A DNA stretch of 64,000 bases from Bursaphelenchus xylophilus. Its lineage: Eukaryota > Nematoda > Chromadorea > Rhabditida > Aphelenchoididae. Every line of letters starts with the position of its first letter. Positions within the stretch are counted from its first letter, which is position 1. The notes below the pieces were generated by a model, which was not told the DNA's origin, did not search any database, and was given only the letters and a program-made list of their open reading frames with translations. The position numbers and the translations under genes were made by a program. Where the stretch lies: contig CAJFCV020000001.1 of NCBI GenBank assembly GCA_904066235.2, positions 3,596,001 through 3,660,000 on the forward strand, given 5' to 3'. Positions 1 through 9,947 of this stretch are shown here, piece by piece.

Positions 1-10
1 TTTTTTTCAG

Positions 11-3000
11 CCCTCAAAAACACCTTTAACGGAGCGACCAAGATTTCGTTCTCCGTCCTAAAAACCACAAGCGAGGTTGTTCTCGCGTCGTTGGTCGACG
101 TAAACTCCATGTCTCTAAATGACGGCCGTCGGCGGATTGCAATCCTGAAAAACGAAACAAGACTGCAGTCGATTCTGGTTCTGCGCACGGCTGAGAGACT
201 GGTGCCGAATACAAATTACACATTGAGCTTCAAGTACCAAAATTCGATGAATGTGGTGTGGTACGGTGGGGTGAACTTTCTCGCGTACAAGAACCCGGAG
301 GGAAGGGATACGTAAGAGCAGTGGATGCGGTTGCAGCCCGTTCTTTTAGCGCGTTGGTGGCGACGGAATTTGAGACGACCAGAGCTCGTGCAGCGTTCCC
401 TTGTTTCGACGATCCCTTCTTCAAAGCCAGCTTCGATGTGGCGCTGATTCATCCGAAAGGCGCCAAAGCCTACAGTAACGGGGAGATCAAGGAGCAGCGG
501 TATTTTGAGTGAGTTTAATCGACGTCTGGAGGTTCGGCGGTAGGGCTGGACTTCAGATTAAAGCAGAGTATTTGTAAAGAGGTTTTTTCTGCAGTCCGAA
601 CCAGAGATTGTCACGGCTTCGGAGCCGGCTCTGAGCGGCTTTGCCTCCGATCCCAAAATCGGAGCCAGGCTTCTCAGTGTTCAGAAAAGTAAAAATTTCG
701 TGATCTTGTGAAACCAATTGCTTGAAAAATACCGGGAAGTATGTGTTGCGTACTTACGAATTTGCTCAAAAACGTTAGGTGTGTCATCTCTGGCACCAAT
801 AACTTTTATTTTTGGAAAAATATTTTTTTAAAAAAATCGGGAACCGGTACATCGGGAGCCGCAAATTTGGCCTCGGCTTCGGCTTTGGGAGCTAAGAGCC
901 GGAGCCGAAATTTTGTCCGTGGCAATCTCTGGTCCGAACGCAAAGTTGCTGTAGTGATTTTCGGGACATGCACTCTACGAAACCAAAAGCTCACCTCACT
1001 GTTAACTTCTTGTCTCTTGCACCGTGCAATAGGCTCTTTTTCGCTCGCAATCTGACTTTTCTCGTACAATGCGAACACCAGCGACTTTACAAACGGTCTA
1101 CAGTGACGGACCTGATCGAGTGGCAAAAACCGTACCATTTTGCATCCGGGAGGTATCAAAAATGTGGCAAAATGCCTCCCTCTTCAAGTGAAAAAAACTT
1201 CGTTTTGAAGTAGTTTTTTGACTTGTTTTTGATACTTCCTGGATGCAAAATGGTATGTTTTTTGCCACTGGATTAGGTCCCCCCACTGCCGTAGCACGGC
1301 GTCTTAACGATCAGGAACTCTACAAAGAGGTGAACTTTCAGTGAACAGCGAGTACTCACAAAATTCGAGACGTCACCGAAGATGTCCACGTACCTACTGG
1401 CTTTTGCCATTGGCGACTTTGTAGAGTCGAATTACACATCAAAAAGTGGAGTGATGGTAGACCAGATCTGTAATCTTTATAATATTGAACGCTTCAGAAT
1501 CGCGCAATTGTCGTCCGAAATCAACAACCGTTTATAAAAAATTCGGCAAAATACGGCGCCCTCTGCGTTGACGCAATGGAAAGTTTGGTTCAAGTGCGGC
1601 TACCATTGCAAAAATTGGGTAGGAAGATAGGCATAGATAACATGTGGTTCAACACCTTTTGCAGATCACTTGGACAGCATTGGTGCGAGCAGTGGCGCTA
1701 TGGAGAACTTCGGGTTGATAATTTACAACCACGCCGTTCCGGAGGGCTTTGGATACACGCTATACGAGAACACCTACAAGCGGAGGGTCATGTGCCATGA
1801 AACCGCACATCAATGGTAAGAAATTATTGATTTTGAGCTTTCCGTGATTCACAGATGTCGTCGAAGGCTCACTGTAACTCACAAGGGAAGTACCCCAAGT
1901 GCGACGCTCAGATTTGATGAAACTTGGCACAAATTTTGAATATTTTTTTCTAAGATATATGCGAGAGTCCTAGCTCGAGTTTTGCAGAAATTTCGAGATT
2001 TTAAGATCGAAAGTTGGCAAAAATTTGACAATTTTTGCCGAACTTCGGCACGAAAAGTTTGGTACCTACTTCTACCGTAAAGGGTAATTTTTCCATGAAA
2101 AATTAATTTTTTTTCCGCGCGAAACCGGCAGTTATGGCCAAAAAGTGTTTTTCGGCCTGACCGCTCTCCACGTTTAGTGTACTCCCTCCGCGGCGAAAAT
2201 CGTTCAATATCTCGGCGTGCAAAGCGCGAGACTTTCAGGAATGTCCGACGTGCGTGCAAAATTTGAGGAAAATTTGAGCATCGCACTTGGGTTACTTCCC
2301 TTGTAAGCTTAGGTTCGGGAACCTGGTCACCGCCGACCATTGGGGTTGGGAGTTTCTCCACGAGTCCTTCGCCACTTTCTTCGAAACCAACGCCATGTTC
2401 AACACGGAGGCGGGTTATCTGGCGGTAAGTTCGTCCTCCACATTCCGCTCATGAACGACTTTCAGCAACTTGCGGAGCCGGCGCGAATATCGAACGCCGT
2501 TCAAACCTACGCCAGCGCCAATCATCCGATCGTGGACGAGCGGGCGCGCTTCGATTGTAAGGATGGCGTTACGTGAGGTCTAACAGATGTTCCAGCTATT
2601 ACGTACGCCGTGGGCGGAGCACTGCTCATTTCGGTTCAACATGCGCTGGGTCGAGGTGCCTTCTACGAAGGACTTCGGGTTTATCAAGTCGAAAACAAGT
2701 TTGGAGTTGCCGGCTTGGACACGTTGATTGGAAGCTTTGTGAAGGTACGAGAGAGGGGTGGGTACTTGCAGGTAAATGATAAAGAAAAAAATGATAAGGG
2801 GAGCAAGGTAAGCAGGTTTTTAACATGGTCGCCTCGGCAAAAAGTTTCGTACTTTACAAGGGAACTACCCCAAGTGCGACGCTCAGATTTTCTTTAAATT
2901 TTGCACACACATCCGTCATGAACAAAGTATCAATTCCTCAAAGTTTTAGCTCGCGCTTTGCAAGCGCCGCCGAGATATTGAACGATCTTTGCCGCCGAGA

Positions 3001-4932
3001 GAGCACGCTAAAAAGTAAGCGCGGAGAGCGGTCATAGAAAAAACCCTTTTTGGCCATAACTTTGCCAGTTTCGATCGGAAAAAATTGATTTTTTGTGGAA
3101 AGATTACCCTTTATGGTAGAAATAGACAGGAAACTTTTTGTGCCGAAATTCGGCAGTGACAAATTTTCGCCAACTTTTGATCTGAAAATCCCGGTTGTTT
3201 TTGCAAAGCGCGAGCTAGAATTCTCGCATATGTTTTAAAAAAACTTATTCTAGATTTGTGCCAAGTTTCATCAAAATCTGAGAGTCGCACTTGGGGTACT
3301 TCCCCTGTTTAGCCGATTTTCGATCTCAGAATCTCGGTTGTTTCTGCAAGCCGCCAGCAAGTGGTCTTGCATAAGCATATCAAAAAAAAACTATTCTAGT
3401 TAACGCCAAGTTTTATCAAAATCCAAGCGTTGCACTTGGGCTTCTTTCCCTCGTTTCAGGCCAAAGGAACCGACAAACTTTGCGGACCTCTGACCATTAC
3501 CGAGTACGTTAAAGACTACTTTCTTCGAGCCGGTTCTCCAGAAGTCAGCATCACAATTGAGGATGGGAAATACGTTCTGAAACAGGTCCCTCAAAAGGGC
3601 GGCCGGACTTGGAATGTCCCGGTGTTTGTGCTGGACCTCACCGCCAACAAGGAGCATGTCATGTGGCTGCGGAAGGACGGCTCCATTTGTTCTGCTGACA
3701 ATTTCCAACTTCAAGCCGACGGAGAATACTTTTTCAACAACGAAGGAAAAGGCTTTGCCACCTACAAAATTCAGGGAGAAATTTGGTCAAAATTGGCCAA
3801 ATCTCCGAGCATTTACAAGTTGAGTTCACTGAACCTGGACATCTTGCTAACCCAACTTTTGGGCTTATTTAAGCCTGAGGAAGTTGCGGGAATTGTCTAT
3901 GATATCATTGAGAAAAAGAAGGGAAAAGTCGATTATTTCCTGATGGGATACTTGGCCAGGGAAAAAGAGGTGAGATTTACATCGTTCTTGATGAAATCCA
4001 TCCTTTAATCATTGACTTTAGCTGGAAAGAAAAGCTGTTCAGATCGTCAGCGACAACTTTGATTACATTCCAACTCCGCAGAACAGGTAAGAATTATATA
4101 TTTTTTGCTTCGAAATTGTATGCGAAAGTTACAACAAACCTCGGCGATCGTTGGATCATTTCTTCTCCGAATAGCTCTACGTCGATTCCAGATTGCTCGG
4201 AATGGCTTTCCTCGACGAGGCTGTCAAGCTCAATATCACCAGTGTCGTGGAGAAGACAAGCCAGTGGTTCGAGCAGTTCAAAAGAGACTGTGGGCCTGAG
4301 AAAGATGTCGCCGGATGCACAGAGTAGGCTAAAACATAAGTCTAAACAAACAAGGGAGGTGCGCAAATGCGATGCTCAGATTTTCTCTAAATTTTAGCAC
4401 ACCGTCAATAGGTGGCAAAAAACGTACCATTTTGCACGGGAAGTATCAAAAATGTAGCAAAATACCTCCCTCTCCAAGTGAAAAACTCAGATTTCAAAAG
4501 CGCGCCCGCTCTTTTTGTGAGGGAGCCCTTCAAAACGAAGCTTTTTCACTTGGAAAGGGGAGCATTTTGCCACATTTTTGATACTTCCCGGATGCAAAAT
4601 GGTACGTTTTTTGCCACTGGATCAGGTCCCCCACTGTAGCATAATATAGGACTTTTTAAGTCTTTAAAAAATCGTCTAAATTTGTGCCAATTTGCATCGA
4701 AATCTGAGCCTCGCACTTAGGGCTCTTCCATTGTGTGTAAACCAAAGAAATAAAGCTGAACTTACGTGTCCCGGATTCCAGAATGACTCCCGAATGGCGA
4801 AGAGCCGTTTATCGTCAAGGCCATAAGACGAAAGAGGGCCAGGAATTCATCCGGAATTATGCCAATCGCATCGCCAACCATAAATGGGAGAGCTGGATGA
4901 GAAGCGAGTATGATCGGACACAGAGCTTATAA
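11..4932 (+). CDS. M1-family zinc aminopeptidase, copy 1 (5' truncated by window edge)
   Basis: Gluzincin aminopeptidase that removes N-terminal residues from peptides. Exons: 11-311, 350-508, 1342-1456, 1498-1618, 1665-1815, 2313-2424, 2466-2556, 2596-2744, 3460-3969, 4022-4086, 4192-4323, 4782-4932 (stop TAA). This gives 684 full codons; the signal peptide and first exons are missing. Seen in order: saddle-domain motif ARAAFPCFDDP, substrate-binding GAMEN (exon at 1665), zinc site HETAHQW, and 18 residues later the third zinc ligand in HESFA (the family usually has NEGFA). A Tyr in ITYAVGG matches the transition-state Tyr, but the usual KG after it is replaced. The C-terminal ERAP1_C-like region ends soon after PEWRRAVYRQG, about 100-200 residues short of typical family members. 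Exon lengths match the downstream paralogue except for two small in-frame differences. Introns carry repeat copies G1, A1, C1-C4 and A2. The family call is secure; the substrate is unknown. Confidence 0.93.
602..931. mobile_element. G1: hAT-like short inverted-repeat element, GGAGCC-rich
   Basis: Ends are CAGAGATTG...CAATCTCTG, with flanking perfect 8-bp duplications GTCCGAAC at 594-601 and 932-939. The interior is rich in GGAGCC/GGCTCC. It carries no coding capacity and lies in an aminopeptidase intron. An 8-bp duplication with CAG-type ends fits the hAT superfamily. Confidence 0.85.
1101..1288. mobile_element. A1: Tc1/mariner-like MITE, family A
   Basis: Begins CAGTGACGGACCTGAT after TA and ends near CCACTG. 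The two halves are inverted repeats of each other (CATTTTGCATCCGGGAGGTA against its complement). Slightly shortened copy in an aminopeptidase intron. Confidence 0.8.
1881..2304. mobile_element. C1: inverted-repeat element, family C
   Basis: Starts ACAAGGGAAGTACCCCAAGT and ends with the inverted form (..TTACTTCCCTTGT). About 424 bp, non-coding. Its right end lies 8 nt before the intron's AG acceptor at 2311-2312. Confidence 0.8.
2856..3307. mobile_element. C2: inverted-repeat element, family C
   Basis: Starts ACAAGGGAACTACCCCAAGT and ends GGGGTACTTCCCCTGT. Same interior as C1, with poly-T/A tracts and a segment near CGCGGAGAGCGGTCA. Lies in the aminopeptidase copy 1 intron 2745-3459. Confidence 0.8.
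3308..3455. mobile_element. C3: truncated family C element (right end)
   Basis: Right-hand half of a family C copy placed directly after C2. Its terminal CTTCTTTCCCTCGT runs straight into the TTTCAG acceptor of the exon at 3460, so repeat sequence supplies the pyrimidine tract. Confidence 0.7.
4350..4734. mobile_element. C4: family C element split by an A element
   Basis: Left end ACAAGGGAGGTGCGCAAATG, right end CTCTTCCATTGT. The interior is interrupted by family A copy A2, so C4 is the older insertion. Lies in the last intron of aminopeptidase copy 1. Confidence 0.72.
4408..4636. mobile_element. A2: family A MITE nested in C4
   Basis: From GGTGGCAAAAAACGTACC to GATCAGGTCCCCCACTG; the outer left end has diverged. 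Two halves form a long imperfect hairpin. Confidence 0.78.
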
Positions 4933-6030
4933 ACTATGTAGTGTAAAATTTATAAAATATATTTTTATTAAGCAGTTTTATTAACTAACTAGAGAAGATT
5001 ATTTTTATGAAAAAAATTTACAAAACGCCAATTTTCACTAACAAAAAACGCGCCGATATAAACGCCGGATAATTATGCATCAACCTAATACAGTTGTTTT
5101 ACGGCGTAGCTTTAAATTTGGTATTCGATTTTAATTTTTAGACACAGCGTGATCAATGAAAAACAAAATTCTCGGCTCCAGCCACAAAAAATATTTTTCT
5201 CTGTCCTAAGAACAAATAAACTTTTTTAGTCGCCATACCTTTGCCCATGACTATACATATAACTTTCGAATATCAGTTCTTGTGTTATTATGAATAGACA
5301 AAAGTACGGTCATAAGGAGTCGAACAACCCATGGATTTATTTTCCTGAACACCTACACCGGCGCAGAACGCAGGGTGGAGTAGAGATGAAACTGTGAAAT
5401 TTGACAGATATATGTAATCAAATGCGCACTACAACGTTATAAGGGCCGATTTTCCATTTTTGCGCATATGATGCAAAAAATCCCGAAAAACATGCAAAAA
5501 CACGTAAAATAAGCTATTTTTTTGGATTTTGTAGTACCCTAAGGGCCGGAATTTTCTTTATTTTTGGATATTTCATAGAATAGGCAATGTGCTATCGAGT
5601 GGTACCATTTTTTGAAAATTATGCCCTTATAAAGTGCATTTATCCATGAATAAAAGGATAAAAAATTGAAATTTTGCAGGAGATATAAATCGTTACAGAG
5701 AGAAAGATAATAGAAACTATTTATATCGTTGGATAGGTTTTTTCCCCTTTCAAATCAAATCCAGGGTGAAAAATTCGACGGCGAAGAAGACCTCAAAAAC
5801 TTTCTGAGCCCGAAAAATCTAAATTTGGGCCAAGTTTCATCAAAATCTGAACGTCGCACTTAATAATCTTCACTTGTTAGAGAAAGCTGATATAAAATCA
5901 TATATTTTTTCTGACTTACCGTGCAGTCTCTTCATGCTACCTGTTATAGCGCTGTCGCCAGCTTTTTTATCCATTTTGCAAGAAGCTTGAAGACTTTCCG
6001 GAAGTTCTGCATCATAATAAAAAAGCATTT
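4933..6030. other. Intergenic AT-rich DNA, no gene seen
   Basis: Downstream of aminopeptidase copy 1. No exon-like open frame with family resemblance on either strand. A family C right-end fragment lies at about 5819-5876 (CATCAAAATCTGAACGTCGC). Confidence 0.6.
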
Positions 6031-6190
6031 ATCAGTCTGTCAGGAAAATAACGGCGGGTCGTTGCAGCGAAATGTCTCACCTCGTCCAGAAAAGGTTGAA
6101 GTCGCACACCAAATCTCCAGCTTTGGCAGCCGTCGCAAAGTGATGATGGGCGATTCCGAGACGCGCCGTTATTTTCCCGACAAGCTGATA
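6031..6190. mobile_element. B1: family B MITE (AACGG subtype)
   Basis: Begins ATCAGTCTGTCAGGAAAATA and ends TATTTTCCCGACAAGCTGAT. About 160 bp with inverted ends; internal sequence AACGGCGGGTCGTTGC. Matches the element at 29124-29282 better than the standard B copies. Confidence 0.82.
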
Positions 6191-6351
6191 AGATTGGTAT
6201 GATAACAAAAAAACAATCAAAAGTCTCCGCCGGATGAACTACCTTCCACACTGGCGGAGAAAAAGATTTTTTGGGGGAGAAACCACCTCCTTCTTTCCTC
6301 TACATTTTTTTGATATTTTGACCAAGGAATCGACAAAAAATTTCTTTTTTT

Positions 6352-6867
6352 TCCTTCTCTCCCAATTTCCCTCCCTCAAAATCCCAAATAATGCTGGCCT
6401 TCTGGTCCGTAGACCTTACAGTATCACCCGGCGGGGTCCCCCGACCGCCGCCATTATCGACCATCCTGGCCGGTTGCTCCTCTAAACACTGAGTGGCGTC
6501 CTTTGGCCACCGATTTCACCAAACGATATGACTTAACAAAGGCACTGTCTTTCAAGTGCCTGGTCCGGACCCCGCGTCTTCGCTGCCCCGATCCTTTATA
6601 CAGGCACTTTGGTCCACTTGATCGGGCTGTGCCGGCGATCAGGCGATGCCTTCGAAAGACAGTGCCTTTGTTAAGTCATATCGTTTGGTGAAATCGGTGG
6701 CCAAAGGACGCCACTCAGTCAGTGTTTAGAGGAGCAACCGGCCAGGATGGTCGATGATGGCGGCGGTCGGGGGACCCCGCCGGGTGATACTGTAAGGTCT
6801 ACGGACCAGAAGGCCAGCATTATTTGGGATTTTGAGGGAGGGGAATTGGGAGAGAAGGTTGAGAGGT
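6352..6867. repeat. H: large fold-back with ~210 bp arms
   Basis: Left arm about 6352-6562 is the near-perfect reverse complement of about 6653-6867, for example ATGCTGGCCTTCTGGTCCGT against its complement. A 4-bp insertion near the right-arm GTGTTTAG is the main difference. The spacer is about 90 bp. GC-rich compared with its surroundings; no coding capacity recognised. Confidence 0.88.
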
Positions 6868-6950
6868 CTACGGACCAGCAAACCAGCTTTATGGGGGTTT
6901 CTAAGAAGGGATTTTTGGATAATGAAGTTGTTGGGTCTACGGACCGAATT
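6800..6950. repeat. Three spaced copies of a GTCTACGGACC motif
   Basis: GGTCTACGGACCAG occurs near 6797 and again near 6867, and GGGTCTACGGACCG near 6938. The first is followed by GGCCAGC and the second by AACCAGC. The left arm of the neighbouring fold-back carries the complement. Spacing is about 70 bp. Confidence 0.7.
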
Positions 6951-7150
6951 GCCCGCTGTCTAATTAGCGAGTCGCGTCCTGTTATATTTAGGCTGTCGCA
7001 GCCAGAAGTGGCGAGCTGGGAGTCCAGCCGGGCCAACTCGTGGCTGGGCTGACGGCCCAGCCCGGTCCTGGCAGAAAAAGGAACCCCAGCGCGTCCTCAA
7101 ACGTTGCGCCAGCCGCCCCCGGAATTCCTGGCGGACGGTTGTGTCCGAAC

Positions 7151-7270
7151 AGTGCACCTGAAACAAACAGTGCACCTGGCTGAACGGGGCACCTGAGCGA
7201 ACGGTGCACCTGACACATTTTGAATTGTGCACCTGGGCGAACGGTGCACCTGGGTGAACAGTGCACCTGG
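7151..7270. repeat. Short tandem array, GTGCACCTG(GGCGAAC) units
   Basis: Seven or so degenerate units of about 16-20 bp built on GTGCACCTGGGCGAACG. Lies directly before the 60-bp array. Confidence 0.85.
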
Positions 7271-7565
7271 GCGAACTTCGGGACTGGGAAAAAAGATTTT
7301 TTGGAAAATTTTAATAAAATTTGAAATGTTTTCGCTTCGGGACTGGGAAAAAGGATTTTTCATGAACAATTGAACAAAAATTGAAAGGTTTTCGCTTCGG
7401 GACAGGGAAAAAGGAGTTTTTTGGAAAATTTTTAAAAATTCTGAAAGGTTTTCGCTTCGGGACAGGGAAAAGGGAGTTTTTTGGAAAATTTTAATAAAAT
7501 CTGAAAGGTTTTCGCTTCGGGACAGGGAAAAGGGAGTTTTTTGGAAAATTTTATAAAATTTGAAA
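7271..7565. repeat. 60-bp minisatellite, five units
   Basis: Units of about 59-60 bp begin TTCGCTTCGGGACWGGGAAA and continue with a TTTTTTGGAAAATTTT run. Five units end at the stop codon of the minus-strand remnant next to them. Confidence 0.88.
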
Positions 7566-8390
7566 GGCCGAAAACAGCGTTATAGATTTTTTGAGGTGGG
7601 AGATACGTTCCTGTTCTTCTTCAGATAGGTCGCAGAGTTCGAAGAATCTTTCGATACATTCAGCCCATTTCCGTCCGTCCTTTCCGGTTAATTCTTCTTT
7701 ATAATCGTAGCGAATCCTCATTTTCTTCAAGGCGGCGGCGATCTTATCCTTCATTTCCGGAGATACCTCCTTAATCTCGTTCAAAATTTTGTTCATAACA
7801 CCGGTCATACAGTGCATTGGGGCGGGAAGTATATTCTCCAGCTTCACGTGGAAAAACGGAGTTCCACAAACCCCATTTTTAGCTTTCTGGATCTTATTAT
7901 AGCTCCTTGGGCTTTTAATTTGTTGTTTTTTTCGGCTGCTGAGGTCCCGTCCTGCAATTTAGAGGTGAAGAGGTTTTATTTCAGATTTAGAAGGTGCTAT
8001 TAAGAGTTACTATACCTTTAAGAGGCTTTCGTAGGTCCGAGGTTCCGATTTATGTTCAAGATCTGTTTCACCAATCTTTTGATTTTGCTTTATGTTTTCT
8101 GTGCAGTACATGCACGGAAAAGTACGCTGACTTAGACAGCCGACGAGATCGCACAGCATCCCCAAGTCTCCGCCGACAAAGCATTCAAATGCGTAGTTTT
8201 TGCCGCAAATCTGTATTTCTGACATCACTGACTCCGCGTAGAATTTTTGAGCGATGCACTGTAGAAAAGCTGAGGTGTCTCGGCCCTTATAGATGGCAAG
8301 AATGGTTATGTTGTTTATTGAGTTCCGAGGATCAGTTCGATAAAAGAAGACGTAGGCCCACTTTTGTGTATTTTTGGTTCTTATCACCTG
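7551..8390 (-). pseudogene. Transposon-like coding remnant with CxxC motif
   Basis: Two coding-like blocks on the minus strand. Block one (about 8390-8010) contains GGDLGMLCDLVGCLSQ and then FPCMYC, a pattern seen in repetitive DDE/RNase H-like element proteins that place GD...PCxxC before an RT(Y/L)ESL segment. Block two (7951-7551) reads GVCGTPFFHVKLENILPAP then HCMTGVMNKI, also typical of such proteins. The obvious splice (donor after YESLLK, acceptor TTGCAG at 7952) joins them out of frame, so I read this as a decayed or fragmentary copy. No upstream exons were found. The exact superfamily is not assigned. Both ends abut local repeats, which supports mobile origin. Confidence 0.5.
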
Positions 8391-8448
8391 AAACAATATT
8401 TTTTAGTTTCAGTGATAAAATACAAAAATACACAAAGTGAGGCTACGG
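8343..8448. repeat. Imperfect inverted repeat spanning exon/intron edge
   Basis: GTAGGCCCACTTTTGTGTAT around 8350 pairs with ATACACAAAGTGAGGCTAC ending near 8448; arms are about 36 nt and the loop about 24 nt. It overlaps the start of the transposon-like remnant. Confidence 0.6.
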
Positions 8449-8692
8449 GGAAAAATAGTATTAGGGGGGAAGACTTGACCACCACATGAGAAAAACATGA
8501 CCCGCAGTGCCGCGGCAAATTTCGAGGTTTCCAAAAAAAAAGTTTCGGATTTGATTCACGAGGCTATTTCAAATTGACTTTTCCTATTCCGGATTTCTTC
8601 TTAAAAGCGCGAATTTAAAATCCCATTTCATGTGATATTTTCTAAAAATTTCGTTCAGATGTAATGTTTGATCTTTCAGGTAAACCTTCGGG

Positions 8693-9160
8693 ATGAACTC
8701 AGTTTATGATGGGCTGAAGAAGTTGTGGAATTCAGCCGAATTCAACGCTGCGATCGAAGCCAGTAAAAGTGCCGTCGACGAAGCTGCCTCCCACATTGGC
8801 CGAGCCCCCATGGAAGTGAGCGCTCGATCCGTTACCGATGCCGCAACTGCAATTACAAACGCTGCGAATGCCGCCAAACTCAATGCTTCCAAAGCGGTGG
8901 AATCGACCAAGGCCTTGGCCAAGGAAACTCTTCAATCCAACGAAGAGACTGCAAACTGGATTTCGGCCGCTGAGGCCAGTGGAAAGGCCGTGTGTGCCGT
9001 TAGTGGGGCGGTAGCGGCGGTTGGAGCCGCCCCGATCGCTATGGCTGCGCTGGCATTCGGCGCTGCGGCCTTGATCAAGAGTGGACAGAAGCCGGTCGAG
9101 GATCCGCTAAAAGATGTTTACAAGAACGCAGAGAAAATGGACTCCTTTTATTGGTGTTAA
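8693..9160 (+). CDS. Small Ala-rich protein with hydrophobic segment, 155 aa
   Basis: Single coding exon. The ATG is preceded by TTTGATCTTTCAG ending at 8679, a good splice or trans-splice acceptor, which supports this start. Residues 1-95 are Ala/Ser/Glu/Lys-rich and likely helical (AATAITNAANAAKLNASKAV). Residues about 98-127 form a Gly/Ala hydrophobic stretch (AVAAVGAAPIAMAALAFGAA) that could cross or sit in a membrane, followed by a polar tail ending FYWC. No family is recognised. The hydrophobic tail faintly resembles ISG12/IFI6-type proteins and the helical part resembles LEA-like sequence; neither is proven. A possible AATAAA signal lies near 9401. Confidence 0.7.
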   Translation: MNSVYDGLKKLWNSAEFNAAIEASKSAVDEAASHIGRAPMEVSARSVTDAATAITNAANAAKLNASKAVESTKALAKETLQSNEETANWISAAEASGKAVCAVSGAVAAVGAAPIAMAALAFGAAALIKSGQKPVEDPLKDVYKNAEKMDSFYWC

Positions 9161-9947
9161 AGTGCGAGGTTCGCCAACACAATGCCCCAACTGTGATTGT
9201 TTTTCCGTCGAGACGCGGGGGTCAGACTTGACACACATTTGTCAAGTGTTTCCCATGAAATAATTTCTTTTTCCATGCTCGAAATTCGGGGGAATCAAGA
9301 CGAAGATCAATGTTTTATCGTAATCGCTTGACAAAAGTTTACATATTTTATTTATTTATAAAAAATAGCTCAAACTATAAACACAGATGAATATTTTTTT
9401 TCAATAAATTGTTCAAAGACCTAATCGAAACCACTTTCCATACATTTTTCTATTACTACAAAATAATGAGAAACAAAGAAAAGGTGAGAGTCCTGGAAGG
9501 CGCAAGCCAATTCGAGAGTCAAAATGCGGATTTTTGTTGGGCAAAAACAATGGAATAGAAGTAAAATACCTTGTCTATAGACACATTTTTTGGTTTTAGT
9601 CGGAAATCCTACAAGAAATCTTTCAAAAATAGAAAGATTTGACCGAATTTGATGCTCAGAAAAAGCTCTTTTTTTTTGGAAATGCGTCAAAGCAAGTATC
9701 AAGTGCGACGCTCAGATTTTCTTTAAATTTTGCACGCACGTCGGTCAGAAAATACTATCGTATTCTAAATGCAATGCGATAGTATAAACAAAACAACCTG
9801 CACAACATTCGGCGTATACAGACCACTTACTGCTCCAGTTTCAACTTACTTTCAATTTAAGACTGTAATAAATACACTCGGCTGCTCTTTAAACTTCAAA
9901 AGCAAAAATAAAATGGAAAATATTTCCACTAATATTTGTCAACACGG
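9161..9947. other. Intergenic, family C fragment only
   Basis: AT-rich spacer before aminopeptidase copy 2. A family C end fragment occurs at about 9693-9750 (AAGTGCGACGCTCAGATTTT). No other gene seen; the copy 2 promoter must lie here. Confidence 0.55.

Noticed and set aside
741..1159. Open frames of about 104-117 codons on both strands
   Set aside because: They lie across the inverted-repeat elements G1 and A1 and their intervening intron.
2557..2586. 30-nt intron in aminopeptidase copy 1
   Set aside because: Using TTCCAG ending at 2595 gives a 39-nt intron and a 149-nt exon identical in length to copy 2, with better protein alignment.
7271..7565. CRISPR or coding repeat reading of the 60-bp array
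   Set aside because: Units are contiguous without unique spacers and have stops in the frames examined. A minisatellite is the simpler reading.
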